From the NCBI GenBank assembly GCA_951813395.1, contig OX638356.1, positions 1,405,340-1,469,339 on the forward strand: DNA of 64,000 bases. The letters are read 5' to 3'. The position numbers were made by a program, and so were the translations under genes. Shown here in pieces: positions 25,199 to 35,280 of the stretch. The DNA is from Longimicrobiales bacterium. Lineage in GTDB: Bacteria > Gemmatimonadota > Gemmatimonadetes > Longimicrobiales > Gaopeijiaceae. Below the pieces are notes generated by a model. It was given only the letters and a program-made list of their open reading frames with translations. It was not told the DNA's origin and ran no database searches. Within the stretch, counting starts at the first letter, position 1. Every line of letters starts with the position of its first letter.

Positions 25199-26327
25199 CA
25201 ACGGCCCTTCCCTGACCCGCGAGGAGCTGGCGCGCTACGCTCGCCATCTCGTCCTGCCCGAGGTCGGAAGAACCGGTCAGCAGCGTCTCAAACGAGCGCG
25301 CGTGCTCCTGGTCGGTGCCGGGGGACTGGGTTCGCCGGCGGCGCTGTACCTGGCTGCGGCGGGCGTCGGTACGCTGGGAATCGTGGACCCGGATGTGGTC
25401 GACGTCACCAACCTGCAGCGACAGATCCTCCACGGAACCGGCGGCCTGGGCACGCCCAAAGTGGACTCGGCGCGCGAGCGTCTGACGGACGTCAATCCGC
25501 ATGTACAACTGCGGATCGGGGCCGTGCGCCTTACCTCCGCGAACGCGCTCGATATCCTTGCGGACTTCGATGTCGTGGTCGACGGCAGCGACAACTTTCC
25601 CACCCGGTACCTGGTCAACGACGCGTGCGTGCTGGCGGGCAAGCCGAACGTCTACGGTTCGGTCTACCGCTGGGAAGGCCAGCTGTCGGTTTTCGCGGCC
25701 GACGGAGGCCCCTGCTACCGATGCCTCTTCCGCGAGCCGCCTCCACCCGGGCTGATCCCGAACTGTGCCGAGGCCGGGGTGTTCGGGGCGCTCCCGGGCG
25801 TGATCGGGGCGGCTCAGGCCATGGAGACCGTGAAGCTCCTCCTCGGAGTCGGTCAGCCGCTGGTGGGACGCCTGCAGATCTTCGACGCGCTGAGCTACAG
25901 TTGGCGGGAGCTGGAGATCCGCCGCGACCCGGACTGTCCCGTGTGCGGGGACCAGCCGACCCAGACCGAGCTGATCGACTACGAGGTCTTCTGTGGGATC
26001 GCGCCGGAGGTGGCCGCGGACGAATCCCCCGTGGGCAGCGTGGAGTCACACGAGCTGGGCGCGGTGATGGCGGGCGATCCGCGCCCGTTCCTCCTGGATG
26101 TCCGCGAGCCCATGGAGTGGCAGATGATGAACCTGGCGGAACTGGGGGCGGTGCTCGTGCCGATGGGCGAGGTCGGCGAACGCCTCGGGGAGGTTCCGCG
26201 GGACCGCCCGGTGGTCGTGTACTGCCACACCGGCGTGCGGAGCCGGAAGGTGGCCGAAGCGCTCATCGACGAAGGATACGAGGACGTGCGGAACCTGGAG
26301 GGGGGGATCGTGGGTGTATTGGGGTAG
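25185..26327 (+). CDS. moeB: MoeB/ThiF-type adenylyltransferase fused to a rhodanese domain
   Basis: A 380-residue protein from GTG at 25185. Residues ~10-250 form a MoeB/ThiF E1-like domain: the nucleotide loop GAGGLGSP (44-51), DPDVVDVTNLQRQILH, the DGSDNFPTRYLVNDAC segment, and zinc cysteines in CYRC and CPVC. Residues ~275-380 form a rhodanese domain with the catalytic Cys347 in YCHTGVRS. This MOCS3-like fusion activates the C-terminal glycine of small sulfur carriers (MoaD/ThiS) and can pass sulfur on, supporting molybdopterin, thiamine or tRNA thiolation. No carrier gene is nearby, so the pathway is not decided by context. Confidence 0.9.
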   Translation: MEGGDNGPSLTREELARYARHLVLPEVGRTGQQRLKRARVLLVGAGGLGSPAALYLAAAGVGTLGIVDPDVVDVTNLQRQILHGTGGLGTPKVDSARERLTDVNPHVQLRIGAVRLTSANALDILADFDVVVDGSDNFPTRYLVNDACVLAGKPNVYGSVYRWEGQLSVFAADGGPCYRCLFREPPPPGLIPNCAEAGVFGALPGVIGAAQAMETVKLLLGVGQPLVGRLQIFDALSYSWRELEIRRDPDCPVCGDQPTQTELIDYEVFCGIAPEVAADESPVGSVESHELGAVMAGDPRPFLLDVREPMEWQMMNLAELGAVLVPMGEVGERLGEVPRDRPVVVYCHTGVRSRKVAEALIDEGYEDVRNLEGGIVGVLG

Positions 26328-26361
26328 GGCAACTTCCGGCCGCTCGGGTGTATCTTCCGCA

Positions 26362-27489
26362 ATGCCAATACGCGCTCTTGTCCGGCCGCTCCTCTTCGCC
26401 GCGGTCCTCGCCGCCTTCGCCGCCGTCCCGTCGGCGCTCTCGGCGCAGGTCACCGCCGCGGACTCGGCCGCGGTGCTGCTCGCGACCGCAACGGCATTCG
26501 AAGCCGAGGGAGAACGGGACGTGGCTACGACCCTCTACCGTCACATCGTCCAGCGCTTCCCGGGGACGCCCGCTGCCGAGTCGGCCCTGGCGCGGCTGGA
26601 CGGGCGGGTGACCGGAGGCGGGGAGACCGAACTCAGGGTCTGGGCGACCACCTACGGCCTCTGGATGGGCGTGGCGATCCCGCTGGCGCTGGAATCCGAG
26701 GAACCCGAGGCGTACGGTGCCGGGTTGCTCCTTGGGGGACCGGTCGGGTACCTCGCCGCCCACCGATTCGCGCGTTCCCGCCCGGTCTCACCGGGGCAGG
26801 CCCGGGCCATCAGCTGGGGGGGCACCTGGGGCGCCATACAGGGAGCGGGCTGGGCCATCGCCCTGGACCTCGACGATGACAGAATCGAGGACAGGATCTG
26901 GTCGATGATCGCGGGAGGGGCGATCGGCACGGTCGGTGGGGTTCTGGCCTCGCGGAGCGAAATCACCCCCGGCACCGCAACCGCTGCGACCGCGGGCAGC
27001 GTTTGGGGCTTGTGGTTCGGAGTGGCGACCTCGGTCCTGGCGGACGCCGGCGAGGATCCGACTGTTGCGGCGGCCATGGTCACGGGGAATATCGGACTGG
27101 TGGCGGGAGCGCTGGCGGGACACCGCTTGCCCCTCAGCCGGGGCCGTACCCGCCTGATCAGTCTGGGCGGCGTGATCGGGGGATTCGCGGGACTGGGCTC
27201 GGCACTGATCGCGGAGGTCGACGACGACCAGAGCGCGATCGCATTCCCGCTCGTCGGCAGTATCGCGGGGCTGATCGCGGGCGCCGCGCTGACCCGTGGA
27301 GAGGACGTGGAGGACGACCCCTATGGGCCGGACGCCTCAAGCTTCGGCGCGGGCGCGCTCGTCAACTGGACCGAGGGTGCGCTGTCGCTGTCCACGCCAT
27401 TGCCGACGCCGACATGGGACCTCGCGGCAAGAGCGCATGGACAATCGGGCCTGGCCTGGAAGATCCCGCTGCTGAACGCGCGCTTCTAG
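26362..27489 (+). CDS. Exported glycine-rich membrane-type protein with a tetratricopeptide-like N-terminal repeat
   Basis: A 375-residue protein from the ATG at 26362, with a signal peptide ([24 protein letters not shown]). A short helical segment ([34 protein letters not shown]) looks like one tetratricopeptide repeat. The rest is a series of hydrophobic glycine/alanine-rich segments resembling glycine-zipper repeats ([63 protein letters not shown]). I do not recognise a named family. It may form membrane-embedded helices in the envelope. Its stop overlaps that of the convergent E1 gene (27486-27489). Confidence 0.6.
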   Translation: MPIRALVRPLLFAAVLAAFAAVPSALSAQVTAADSAAVLLATATAFEAEGERDVATTLYRHIVQRFPGTPAAESALARLDGRVTGGGETELRVWATTYGLWMGVAIPLALESEEPEAYGAGLLLGGPVGYLAAHRFARSRPVSPGQARAISWGGTWGAIQGAGWAIALDLDDDRIEDRIWSMIAGGAIGTVGGVLASRSEITPGTATAATAGSVWGLWFGVATSVLADAGEDPTVAAAMVTGNIGLVAGALAGHRLPLSRGRTRLISLGGVIGGFAGLGSALIAEVDDDQSAIAFPLVGSIAGLIAGAALTRGEDVEDDPYGPDASSFGAGALVNWTEGALSLSTPLPTPTWDLAARAHGQSGLAWKIPLLNARF

Positions 27490-29618
27490 TACCCCGCCAG
27501 CCCCAGAATCCCCTCCAGCACATCGTCCGCCTGGGGCAGGATCGCCTCTTCCAACCGGGGCGAAAAGGCCACCCAGGTGTCCAGTGCGGCGACGCGGCGC
27601 ACGGGCCCGTCCAGCCACGGGAACAGTTCGTCGGCGATGAGCGCGGCGATTTCCGATCCGATCCCCCAGGACAGGGCATCCTCGTAGGCGACCATCACCT
27701 TGTTGGTCCGGCGCACGCTGTCGCCGATGGTCTCCATGTCCAGTGGGGACAGGGACCGCAGGTCGATCACCTCCGTGCTCACGCCGTGCCGCTTCTCGGC
27801 CACGCGGGCCGCGTCCATGGTGCGCTTGACGAGCGCGCCGCAGGTGACGACGGTCAGGTCACGGCCGCCCCGGACCACCTTGGCCTTGCCGAACGGGATC
27901 ATGTAGTCCGGGCCGGGATCGGCGCCCTTGTTGTGGACCTGCCGGTACAGGTGCTTGTGTTCCAGGAACATGACCGGATCGTCGCAGCGGATCGCGGTGC
28001 GCAGCAGGCCGTTGGCGTCGAGCGCGTTCGAGGGGAGCACGACGCGGAGTCCGTGCGTGTGCGCAAACAGGGTCGGCGCTGTCTGGGAGTGGTATATTCC
28101 CCCCTTGATGTAGCCGCCATAGGTGGTCCGCACGACGACCGGCGCCGCCCACTTGCCGGCCGACCGGTAGCGCATGGTGGCCAGCTCGTTTCGTATCTGC
28201 ATGAACGCGGGCCAGATGTAGTCGACGAACTGGATCTCGGCCACGGGCTTGAGGCCGCGGGAGGCCATTCCGATCGCGCGGCCGATGATGTTCGCTTCGG
28301 CAAGCGGCGCATTGTACACGCGGTTGCTCCCGAAGTCGGCCTGCAGGCCGTGGGTGACCTTGAAGACGCCGCCCTTGCCCTTGACCTGGCCGAGCGCCTC
28401 CTCGCGTGAGGCGTCGGCGACGTCCTGGCCGAAAACGATAATTCTCGGGTCGCGCTCCATCTCGGAGCGGAGGCACCGGTTCAGGAGGTCGACCATGGTC
28501 AGCGGCCGGTCGTCGGCAAAGACCGGGCGGTCTTCGGTGTCGAAGTCGCGGCCGGTCGGATCGACCGTCTCGGAGTAGAGCCACTTCGTGGCCGTGTCCG
28601 CCGGTGGCTGCGGATGCTCCAGGGCCTGGTCGGCCGCCGCGGCCACGGCCGCCCCGACGTCGGCTTCCATGCGGTCGAGTTCCTCCGGGGTCGCCACGCC
28701 GATGTCGGTGAGCAGGCGGCGTGCCTTCCTCAGCGGATCGCGGCGGTCCTGCGCCTCGCGCTCGGCCGGAGACCGGTATGCGGTTTCGTCGTCCGATCCG
28801 GAATGGGAATACGGACGGGTCGTGTGGGCGTGCAGCACCGCCGGACCCCGGCGGTCCCGACACCACTCCACAGCTTTGCGGGCGGCCCGGTGGCTCTCAA
28901 GCAGGTCCGTCCCGTCACACTCGAGGATCTTCAGATCCGGGAAGCCGGTGAGCAGCCGCGACACGTTGCCGCCGGCGGTCTGAACCTCCACGGGGACGGA
29001 GATCGCATACTCGTTGTCCTCGATAAGGAACAGGATCGGCAACTTGAGATTGCAGGCCGTGTTGAGGGCCTCCCAGAACTCGCCCTGCGAGGTTGTGCCG
29101 TCGCCCGCGGTACAGAGCACGATCTCGTCGTCCGCGAAGGACCCGACATGGTTCCGCAACTCGGGGGAGCGGCTCGCCCGGAGCCCGGCCTCGGCGCACC
29201 CCACAGCGTGCAGGAACTGCGTCCCGGTGGGTGAAGACGCCGATACGATGTTCAGGCGCTCGTCGGAGAAATGGGCCGGCATCTGGCGGCCGCCGCTGGC
29301 CGGATCCGCCTCGGCCCCCATCCCCTGCAGCAGCTGTTCCATCGGAGGCACGCCGAGCGCGAGCGCCAGAGCCCGGTCCCGATAGTACAGACAGAACCAG
29401 TCGGACCCGGGACGCAGGAAATCGGCGAGGGCCACCTGAATCGCCTCGTGGCCTGCGCCCGCAATCAGGAAGAAGACCTTGCCCTGCTTGTAGAGCTTGG
29501 CCTCGCGGTCGTCGATGTTGCGCGCCGTGACCATTGTCCGGTACCAGCGCAACAGGGTATGCGGGCCGGGAAGGTCGGATTCGATGTCCGATCCGAGCTC
29601 GTGTTCCAGTGTGGCCAT
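27486..29618 (-). CDS. Fused alpha/beta E1 component of a 2-oxoacid dehydrogenase (branched-chain or pyruvate type)
   Basis: A 710-residue thiamine-diphosphate enzyme from the ATG at 29618 (GGAG just upstream). The N-terminal half is E1-alpha: [41 protein letters not shown] and the ThDP/Mg motif [10 protein letters not shown] ending in EDN. From about residue 375 it is E1-beta: [72 protein letters not shown]. The two subunits, separate in most bacteria, are joined in one chain. It decarboxylates 2-oxoacids and transfers acyl groups to E2; no E2 or E3 gene lies in the window. The substrate is probably branched-chain oxoacids by similarity. Confidence 0.88.
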   Translation of the reverse strand: MATLEHELGSDIESDLPGPHTLLRWYRTMVTARNIDDREAKLYKQGKVFFLIAGAGHEAIQVALADFLRPGSDWFCLYYRDRALALALGVPPMEQLLQGMGAEADPASGGRQMPAHFSDERLNIVSASSPTGTQFLHAVGCAEAGLRASRSPELRNHVGSFADDEIVLCTAGDGTTSQGEFWEALNTACNLKLPILFLIEDNEYAISVPVEVQTAGGNVSRLLTGFPDLKILECDGTDLLESHRAARKAVEWCRDRRGPAVLHAHTTRPYSHSGSDDETAYRSPAEREAQDRRDPLRKARRLLTDIGVATPEELDRMEADVGAAVAAAADQALEHPQPPADTATKWLYSETVDPTGRDFDTEDRPVFADDRPLTMVDLLNRCLRSEMERDPRIIVFGQDVADASREEALGQVKGKGGVFKVTHGLQADFGSNRVYNAPLAEANIIGRAIGMASRGLKPVAEIQFVDYIWPAFMQIRNELATMRYRSAGKWAAPVVVRTTYGGYIKGGIYHSQTAPTLFAHTHGLRVVLPSNALDANGLLRTAIRCDDPVMFLEHKHLYRQVHNKGADPGPDYMIPFGKAKVVRGGRDLTVVTCGALVKRTMDAARVAEKRHGVSTEVIDLRSLSPLDMETIGDSVRRTNKVMVAYEDALSWGIGSEIAALIADELFPWLDGPVRRVAALDTWVAFSPRLEEAILPQADDVLEGILGLAGY

Positions 29619-29641
29619 GTACTCCCGTGGGTGGTTGGGAA

Positions 29642-31705
29642 TCAATCGCCTGCGCTGACAGACTGGGCCTGTTTCAGCGCGGTGTCCAGTGCCTCGGTGG
29701 AGGCCGCCGGTTCCTGGCAGGTGCTTCCCAGACAGACGAAGGCTTCGCCCACCCTGTCTGCGCGCCCCTCCAGGGCGGGCAGCCGGGCGACCGCCGGGTC
29801 CGCCGGGTCGCCGCCGACGATGATCCGGTTCGGATGGGGATCCCCGTGCGCCCGGCCATGCATACCGGCGACTCGCTCGAGAGGTCCCACAAGCGTGATT
29901 TCCAGCCGCGAAGTTTCGCACACGACAGCCGTTGAGAGAAGGCGTCCCGCCGCCTGGGGGTACCGCTCCATCGTCCCGCGCTCGCGAGCCAGGACCCTCT
30001 CGGCCAGTCCGGCGTGCTCGGCGTTGCCGGTGATCGCGGCGGAGCGGGCCAGCAACTCGGTCGCCAGCGAGTTGCCGGACGGGGTGGCGTTGTCCATGAT
30101 GTCGCGGGATCGCACCGGCAGCCCCTCTTCGTTCGTGGGCGCGTCGTAGAAGAGGCCTTGTTCGGCGTTGGACCAGAAGTGTGCGACCATCGTGCCCGCG
30201 ATCCAGTCCGCCTCGGCCAGCCAACGCGGATCGAGGGTTGCCTCATAAAGGGACAGGCAGGCGTTCCCAAGTGAGCCGTAGTCCTCCAGAAAGCCGTCGA
30301 TGTGGACCCGGCCCGCCGTGACGATGCGTTGCAGGCGATCGCCGCGGCGCACGGTCTCGAGCAGGAATCCGGCCGCCCGTTCCGCCGCGCGGGTGTAGTC
30401 GGCGCGCCCCAGCGCGGGTCCGGCCTCGGCCAGCGCGCGGATGGCGAAGCCGTTCCAGGATGTGATCACCTTCTCGTCGCGCAAGGGCTCGGGCCGCGTG
30501 CTCCGGCGTGCCTTGAGGACGTCGAGCGACTTCCGAAGCAGACGGTCCAGTTCGTCGCGCCGGATCCCCTCCTGGCGCGAGATCGCCTCGAGATCGTGGG
30601 GCAGGTGCAGGATGTTGCGTCCCTCGAAGTTCCCGGCGTCGCTGACATCGTAGACCCGCGACACGAGCCGGGCCGCGTCGGGCTCGAGCGCCTCGTGGAT
30701 CTGGGCCGGGGTCCACAGGTAGAAGGCGCCCTCCTCGCCCTCCGAATCCGCGTCGCGCGCGGAAAAGAAAGCGCCGTCGGGCGACGTGAGATCTTCGACC
30801 ACGTAGTCGAGCGTTTCCTCGGCGACCGGCCCCATCCCGTCGGCGCCCAGCAGATGGGCGCGCGTCAGCGCCCGGGCGATGAGCGCGTTGTCGTAGAGCA
30901 TTTTCTCGAAGTGGGGGACCAGCCAGCGCGCGTCGACCGAATATCGGTGGAAGCCCCCGCCGGCGTGGTCGCGGATGCCGCCGGCCGCCATGCGCGCCAG
31001 CGTGTGCAGGGCCATGGAGGCCCCGTGGGACCGCGGACCGCCCGTGCGCAGCAGAAAGTCGAGAAACACCGGCTGCGGGAACTTGGGCGCGGTCCCGAAG
31101 CCCCCGTTCGAGGGATCGAACGTCCTGCCGGCCGCGGAGACCGCATGCGCGAAGATCCTGCCGTCCGGGGCGTCGAAGTGGCCGGACGCCGGCTGCGCCT
31201 CGGTTGCGCTGCGGGCCAGCACCTCGGTCAGGTGGTCCCCGCGGCTCGCCACCTCGGCGCGACGCGACGTGTAGGCATCGGCGGCGGCGCGCAAGACCTG
31301 GCGGAAGGACGGCATGCCGTGCCGGGGGGTCGGAGGGAAGTAGGTGCCTCCATGGAAGGGAACGCCCTGCGGCGTGAGGAACGCGGTGAGCGGCCACCCG
31401 CCCTGACCCGTCATGGCCTGGACTGCGCGCATGTAGACCGAATCCACGTCCGGGCGCTCCTCGCGGTCCACCTTGATGTTGACGAAGTGCCGGTTCATGA
31501 GGCGCGCGGTCTCGGAATCCTCGAACGACTCACGCTCCATTACGTGACACCAATGGCACGCCGAATAACCGATCGACAGGAGGATCGGCCGGTCGTTCCC
31601 GCGGGCAAGCGCGAGCGCTTCTTCGCCCCATGGATACCAGTCAACGGGGTTGTGAGCGTGTTGGAGCAGGTACGGACTGGTCTCGCGGCCGAGGCGGTTG
31701 GTCAT
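29642..31705 (-). CDS. DUF255 thioredoxin-domain protein (YyaL/SSP411-like)
   Basis: A 687-residue protein starting at 31705. The N-terminal thioredoxin-like DUF255 domain carries the signatures [20 protein letters not shown] and [16 protein letters not shown], with the CxxC pair at residues 50 and 53, followed by [10 protein letters not shown] and [11 protein letters not shown]. The remaining ~500 residues form an (alpha/alpha)6-barrel-like region related to N-acylglucosamine epimerases ([21 protein letters not shown]). No enzymatic role is firmly established for the family. It ends 23 nt upstream of the E1 start on the same strand, so both probably share one transcript. Confidence 0.88.
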   Translation of the reverse strand: MTNRLGRETSPYLLQHAHNPVDWYPWGEEALALARGNDRPILLSIGYSACHWCHVMERESFEDSETARLMNRHFVNIKVDREERPDVDSVYMRAVQAMTGQGGWPLTAFLTPQGVPFHGGTYFPPTPRHGMPSFRQVLRAAADAYTSRRAEVASRGDHLTEVLARSATEAQPASGHFDAPDGRIFAHAVSAAGRTFDPSNGGFGTAPKFPQPVFLDFLLRTGGPRSHGASMALHTLARMAAGGIRDHAGGGFHRYSVDARWLVPHFEKMLYDNALIARALTRAHLLGADGMGPVAEETLDYVVEDLTSPDGAFFSARDADSEGEEGAFYLWTPAQIHEALEPDAARLVSRVYDVSDAGNFEGRNILHLPHDLEAISRQEGIRRDELDRLLRKSLDVLKARRSTRPEPLRDEKVITSWNGFAIRALAEAGPALGRADYTRAAERAAGFLLETVRRGDRLQRIVTAGRVHIDGFLEDYGSLGNACLSLYEATLDPRWLAEADWIAGTMVAHFWSNAEQGLFYDAPTNEEGLPVRSRDIMDNATPSGNSLATELLARSAAITGNAEHAGLAERVLARERGTMERYPQAAGRLLSTAVVCETSRLEITLVGPLERVAGMHGRAHGDPHPNRIIVGGDPADPAVARLPALEGRADRVGEAFVCLGSTCQEPAASTEALDTALKQAQSVSAGD

Positions 31706-31809
31706 GAGGAAGGAAGTTACGGGGACTGCGGTGCGGGGGCGAGTGGCCGCCGGGCCCGGTCAGGACGTTGGTTGTGCCGTGGGGGCGTCGGTGAGAGCTT
31801 TTCACGCAA

Positions 31810-32616
31810 ATGATCCGCCCTTTCATTCTCATTGCGCTCAAGCGCCCACGGCTCTGGCCCGCGCTGATCTCGGCCGCGTGGGCGTTTCGCCCCAGGGGCT
31901 GGTATCGCAAGGCGCCCTTCCTGCCTCTTCCGTCGGAGCGGTACATGCGCTGGCGGCTGGAGACCGCGTACGGTGACCCGGATGCGGTGCCGCCGGCCGT
32001 CGAGATCGAACGCTTCGTCACCTGGTCCGCGGACATGCGCCGCCGCATGCGGCCGCGCGGGGTGGTCCCGGTCTGGGCCAGGATCCTCGCGGTTGCCGCG
32101 CTGGTGGCCGTTGTTGCGTGGGTCAACCTCCGCGTGGGTGAACTGACGGCGGTGCGCGAGGCCGTGGCCGCGGCAGGCTACTGGGGCCTGCTTGGCGCTT
32201 CCGTGGTGAGCGGCTTCAACCTGGTCGCGCCGGTGCCGGTCGTGGTCTTCTATCCGTTCCTGATGGAGTCCGGGTTCGCGCCCGTGCCCACGCTGGCGAC
32301 GATCGCCCTGGGCATGACCGTGGGTGACCTGCTGGGATACCTGATCGGCGACGCCACCCGTGAACTGGCCAACGATCGGTTGGCCGGCTTCCGGGCCCGC
32401 GCGGAGGCCTTGCACGCCCGCCATCGGTTTCTGCCGCTGGGCCTCATGTTCCTCTACGCGGCCTTCGCGCCGTTCCCGAACGAGCTCCTCGTGATCCCGA
32501 TGGCCTTCATGCGGTACTCCCTGACCGGAGTGATGACCGCGGTGCTGTGCGGCAATGTCGTTTTCAACACGATGGTCGCCTTGGGGGTATCCTGGATTTT
32601 CGGGCCAGGCGCGTGA
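31810..32616 (+). CDS. VTT-domain (DedA/SNARE-associated-like) membrane protein
   Basis: A 268-residue membrane protein. A ~65-residue basic N-terminal part (RPRLWPALISAAWAFRPRGWYR) is followed by hydrophobic helices at about residues 97-120, 125-165 and 205-265. The middle AGYWGLLGASVVSGFNLVAPVPVVVFYPFLMES and late PLGLMFLYAAFAPFPNELLVIPMAF resemble the re-entrant loops of VTT/DedA proteins, which are implicated in lipid scrambling or polyprenyl-phosphate transport. It heads an eight-gene plus-strand operon, with coaE starting 2 nt after its stop. The family call is tentative because the canonical motifs are loose. Confidence 0.6.
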   Translation: MIRPFILIALKRPRLWPALISAAWAFRPRGWYRKAPFLPLPSERYMRWRLETAYGDPDAVPPAVEIERFVTWSADMRRRMRPRGVVPVWARILAVAALVAVVAWVNLRVGELTAVREAVAAAGYWGLLGASVVSGFNLVAPVPVVVFYPFLMESGFAPVPTLATIALGMTVGDLLGYLIGDATRELANDRLAGFRARAEALHARHRFLPLGLMFLYAAFAPFPNELLVIPMAFMRYSLTGVMTAVLCGNVVFNTMVALGVSWIFGPGA

Positions 32617-32618
32617 CC

Positions 32619-33227
32619 ATGGTGGTCGTCGGCCTGACGGGGAATGTGGCGGCGGGCAAATCGGCCGTCGCGGAGCTGTGGCGCGAGGCCGGAGTGCCGG
32701 TAGCGTCGGCCGACCGGTTGGCGCGAACGGCGGTGGAGCCGGGGAGTGCGGCCCTTGCGGAGATCGTGGATCACTTCGGGATGGACGTGTTGAACGAGGA
32801 CGGCTCGCTGGACCGCGCGGCCATGCGCCGGCTCGTCTTTCGCGACGAAGCGGCGCTCCGGCGTCTGGAAGCGATTGTCCACCCGGAGGTCAGGCGCCTC
32901 AGGGACGAATGGACCGAGCGCCGGCGGACGGAGGGAGCACCCCTGGTGGTGTGGGAGATACCGCTGCTGTTCGAGACGGGGATGGAGGCCGAGGTGGACA
33001 TCGTCGTGGTTGTGGATGCGCCAGCGGACGTGCGGCGGCGGCGCATCGTGGAGACCAGGGGCATGACGCGCGAGGAGGCCGAGGCCGTGATGACCGCGCA
33101 GCAACCTGCGGGGGCGAAGCGGTCGAAGGCCGACATCGTACTGACCAACGGAGGAACCCGTGAGGAATTGGCCGCCCGGGCCGCCGAGACGCTTCAAGAG
33201 TTGCGGGAGCCGAGCGGGCGACAATGA
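32619..33227 (+). CDS. coaE: Dephospho-CoA kinase
   Basis: A 202-residue kinase from the ATG at 32619 (a GTG 6 nt earlier is possible). The P-loop LTGNVAAGKS lies at residues 6-15, followed by VASADRLARTAVEPGS, the RRLVFRDEAALRRLEAIVHPEV lid region and WEIPLLFETGMEAEVD, all characteristic of CoaE. It phosphorylates dephospho-CoA at the 3'-OH, the last step of coenzyme A synthesis, in the cytoplasm. The length is normal. It lies 2 nt after the VTT gene and overlaps the next gene by 4 nt. Confidence 0.93.
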   Translation: MVVVGLTGNVAAGKSAVAELWREAGVPVASADRLARTAVEPGSAALAEIVDHFGMDVLNEDGSLDRAAMRRLVFRDEAALRRLEAIVHPEVRRLRDEWTERRRTEGAPLVVWEIPLLFETGMEAEVDIVVVVDAPADVRRRRIVETRGMTREEAEAVMTAQQPAGAKRSKADIVLTNGGTREELAARAAETLQELREPSGRQ

Positions 33228-34282
33228 CCGGGCCACACGGAGACCGCGCGCGGAGCGAGCGCGACAGGCGGTTCGACCAGGTGCTCGAGCGTCTGGACCG
33301 GGCTTCGTCGGTCGTGATCACGACGCACGCGAACGCGGATGGCGACGGCGCCGGCTCCGAGGTGGCGCTCGCCGCGTTCCTGAGAGAGCGTGGCGCCGAT
33401 GCCTGGATCGTGAATCCAACGCCCTTTCCGGTTAGCTTCGACTTCCTGCTTCCGAACCGGGAGTGGGTTCTGCCGCCCAGGAGCGGTCTGGAAGCCCGGC
33501 GCTGCGGCGAGGCCGACCTGGCGGTGGTGCTCGACACGGCTCAGGTGCCGCGCATCGGCAGGGTCAAGTCGCTGATCCGGCACCTTCCCAAGGTCGTGAT
33601 CGACCACCATCCCCCTTCGGACCGGCCGATCGACGGCATCGTGGTCTGCGATACGTCGGCATGCGCCACCGGCTCCCTGGTCTTCGAGCTCATCGACCGT
33701 GCGGGCGGGCCCTGGCCGCCGCCGGTCGCGCACGCCCTGTACGTGGCCGTAATGACGGATACGGGGGGATTCCGCTTCTCGAACACGGATCGCGACTGCT
33801 TCCGCGTCGCGGCACGGCTGGTGGAACTCGGCGCCGTGCCGGAAGCCCTCTTCCGGACCGTCTACGGCCGCTTTCGCGTGCGCCACTTCGAATTGCTGCG
33901 GGAGGCCCTGGCCACCCTCACGGTGCACGCGGACGGCCGCATCGCCTGGATGACGGTTCCGAAGGACGTGTACGACCGCGTTGGCGCGACCGTCGACGAC
34001 CTCGAGGGCTTCGTGGACGTGCCGCGCGACATCGACGGGGTCCGGGTGGCGATGCTCTTTCGGACCACGGCCGACGGCAGGATCAAGGTCTCGCTGCGGT
34101 CGGTGCCGCCGATCGACGTGGGGGCGGTCGCGACCGGGTTCGGTGGCGGCGGCCACGCGCGGGCGGCGGCGGCCGTCGTGACGGGACCGTTGGGTGAGGT
34201 CATCGCGCGGGTGCTGCGCCGGGTGGAGCGAGTCGTGGACGAGCAGGGTGCGGGCATGGAGCGCGACAACCTTCTAGATTGA
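33224..34282 (+). CDS. DHH/DHHA1 phosphoesterase (NrnA-like oligoribonuclease/pAp phosphatase)
   Basis: A 352-residue protein. Motif I is THANADGDGAGS (34-45), motif II is VVLDTAQVPR, the DHH triad is at 127-129 (VIDHHPPSD), and motif IV is MTDTGGFRFSN. The C-terminal DHHA1 substrate-binding domain ends with the signature GFGGGGHARAAAA. NrnA-type enzymes degrade 2-5-nt RNA fragments and dephosphorylate pAp. Cyclic-di-AMP phosphodiesterases share the fold, so the exact substrate is not certain. The ATG overlaps the coaE stop by 4 nt. Confidence 0.88.
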   Translation: MTGPHGDRARSERDRRFDQVLERLDRASSVVITTHANADGDGAGSEVALAAFLRERGADAWIVNPTPFPVSFDFLLPNREWVLPPRSGLEARRCGEADLAVVLDTAQVPRIGRVKSLIRHLPKVVIDHHPPSDRPIDGIVVCDTSACATGSLVFELIDRAGGPWPPPVAHALYVAVMTDTGGFRFSNTDRDCFRVAARLVELGAVPEALFRTVYGRFRVRHFELLREALATLTVHADGRIAWMTVPKDVYDRVGATVDDLEGFVDVPRDIDGVRVAMLFRTTADGRIKVSLRSVPPIDVGAVATGFGGGGHARAAAAVVTGPLGEVIARVLRRVERVVDEQGAGMERDNLLD

Positions 34283-34288
34283 GGGACG

Positions 34289-34759
34289 ATGGCCAGAACA
34301 CCCTTCAGCAATGTCCGGGGCGAAACGGAGGACGACGGGCCCGGTGTCCCGGAAGCGCTTCCGCGAACCCTCCAGGAGGTGGGCCGTCGGCTGGGGCCCG
34401 CCGCGATCGACAGGCTGTGGATCTTCCCGCCCATGGTTCGGGGACGACGCGAATGGGGACTGGTGGCGGCCAGCTGTTTCGACGGCAGCCAGGCGCGACG
34501 GCTCATCACGGCGCGCTACTCGGCCCAGCGCACCGGCAGGGGACTGTACCTCGACTCGCGGCTGCTCGACGAGGGCGTGGCGCCGGCCGACCGCCTGCCC
34601 CGCGTCATGGAGGGCGTGGTCAAGCGTGGTCCCAGGCCGTTGGGCAATCCGCGCATGGTCGAGGTGGCCGGGGGGACGGAAGCGTTCGATGCGCTGATGG
34701 CCGGTTTCGACGGCGAACTGTTCGAGGAGGCCGTGGCCGGGCTGCGGGCGGCCGGATGA
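34289..34759 (+). CDS. Conserved-looking hypothetical protein in the coaE operon
   Basis: A 156-residue soluble protein that I do not assign to a named family. It starts 6 nt after the DHH gene and ends 4 nt before the fur-like gene, so it belongs to the same transcript. The middle part (RLWIFPPMVRGRREWGLVAASCFDG, ITARYSAQRTGRGLYLDS) suggests a small alpha+beta fold; no catalytic motif, signal peptide or membrane segment is seen. The tight packing between two recognised genes and a coding-like composition support it as real. Confidence 0.75.
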   Translation: MARTPFSNVRGETEDDGPGVPEALPRTLQEVGRRLGPAAIDRLWIFPPMVRGRREWGLVAASCFDGSQARRLITARYSAQRTGRGLYLDSRLLDEGVAPADRLPRVMEGVVKRGPRPLGNPRMVEVAGGTEAFDALMAGFDGELFEEAVAGLRAAG

Positions 34760-34763
34760 AACG

Positions 34764-35267
34764 ATGAAGGCGGGCCCCAGGAACATCGAGCCGTACCTGC
34801 GCATTTTCGCGCGCTATCTGCGGGAGCAGGGGCTGCCCGTGACCCAGCAGCGCCTGGCGATCGCCAGGGCCGTATTCGGCTCGTCGCGGCATCAGTCGGT
34901 GGACGATCTGGACGCCGTCCTCAGGTCGAACGATCTGCGCCTCGGCAAGGCGACGATCTACCGCACGCTCGACCTGCTGATCCGCAGCGAACTGGTGGAG
35001 GAGCACGACTTCGGAGAGGGCTTCAAACGCTACGAGCACCGGCTGTCGAGGGATCCCGTCCACCACCACCTGGTGTGCACGGAGAGCGGGGAGGTCATCG
35101 AGTTCCGCAGCGAGGAGATCAGACGGATTGTCGAAGAGACGGCGGCCCGCCACGGGTTTCGTCCGACGCACCACAAACTGGTGATCTTCGGACTGAGCCG
35201 GTCCAGCCAGGAATCGGGGGCCGACGTTCCGTACCGTGGCATCACCTGTCCCATCGAAACGACCTGA
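34764..35267 (+). CDS. Fur-family metalloregulator with an incomplete structural zinc site
   Basis: A 167-residue Fur/PerR/Zur-type repressor. The winged-helix part has GLPVTQQRLAIARAVFGS and LRLGKATIYRTLDLLIRSELV; the dimerisation part begins at HHHLVCTESGEVIEF (residues 100-113). The histidine cluster is present, but the second cysteine of the usual CxxC is Ser108, and the second C-terminal CxxC is missing too, so the structural zinc site of typical Fur proteins is lost. Some Fur relatives naturally lack it. It probably senses iron, manganese, zinc or peroxide; which one cannot be told. It lies within the coaE operon. Confidence 0.85.
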   Translation: MKAGPRNIEPYLRIFARYLREQGLPVTQQRLAIARAVFGSSRHQSVDDLDAVLRSNDLRLGKATIYRTLDLLIRSELVEEHDFGEGFKRYEHRLSRDPVHHHLVCTESGEVIEFRSEEIRRIVEETAARHGFRPTHHKLVIFGLSRSSQESGADVPYRGITCPIETT

Positions 35268-35280
35268 CCCCGAATCGGCC

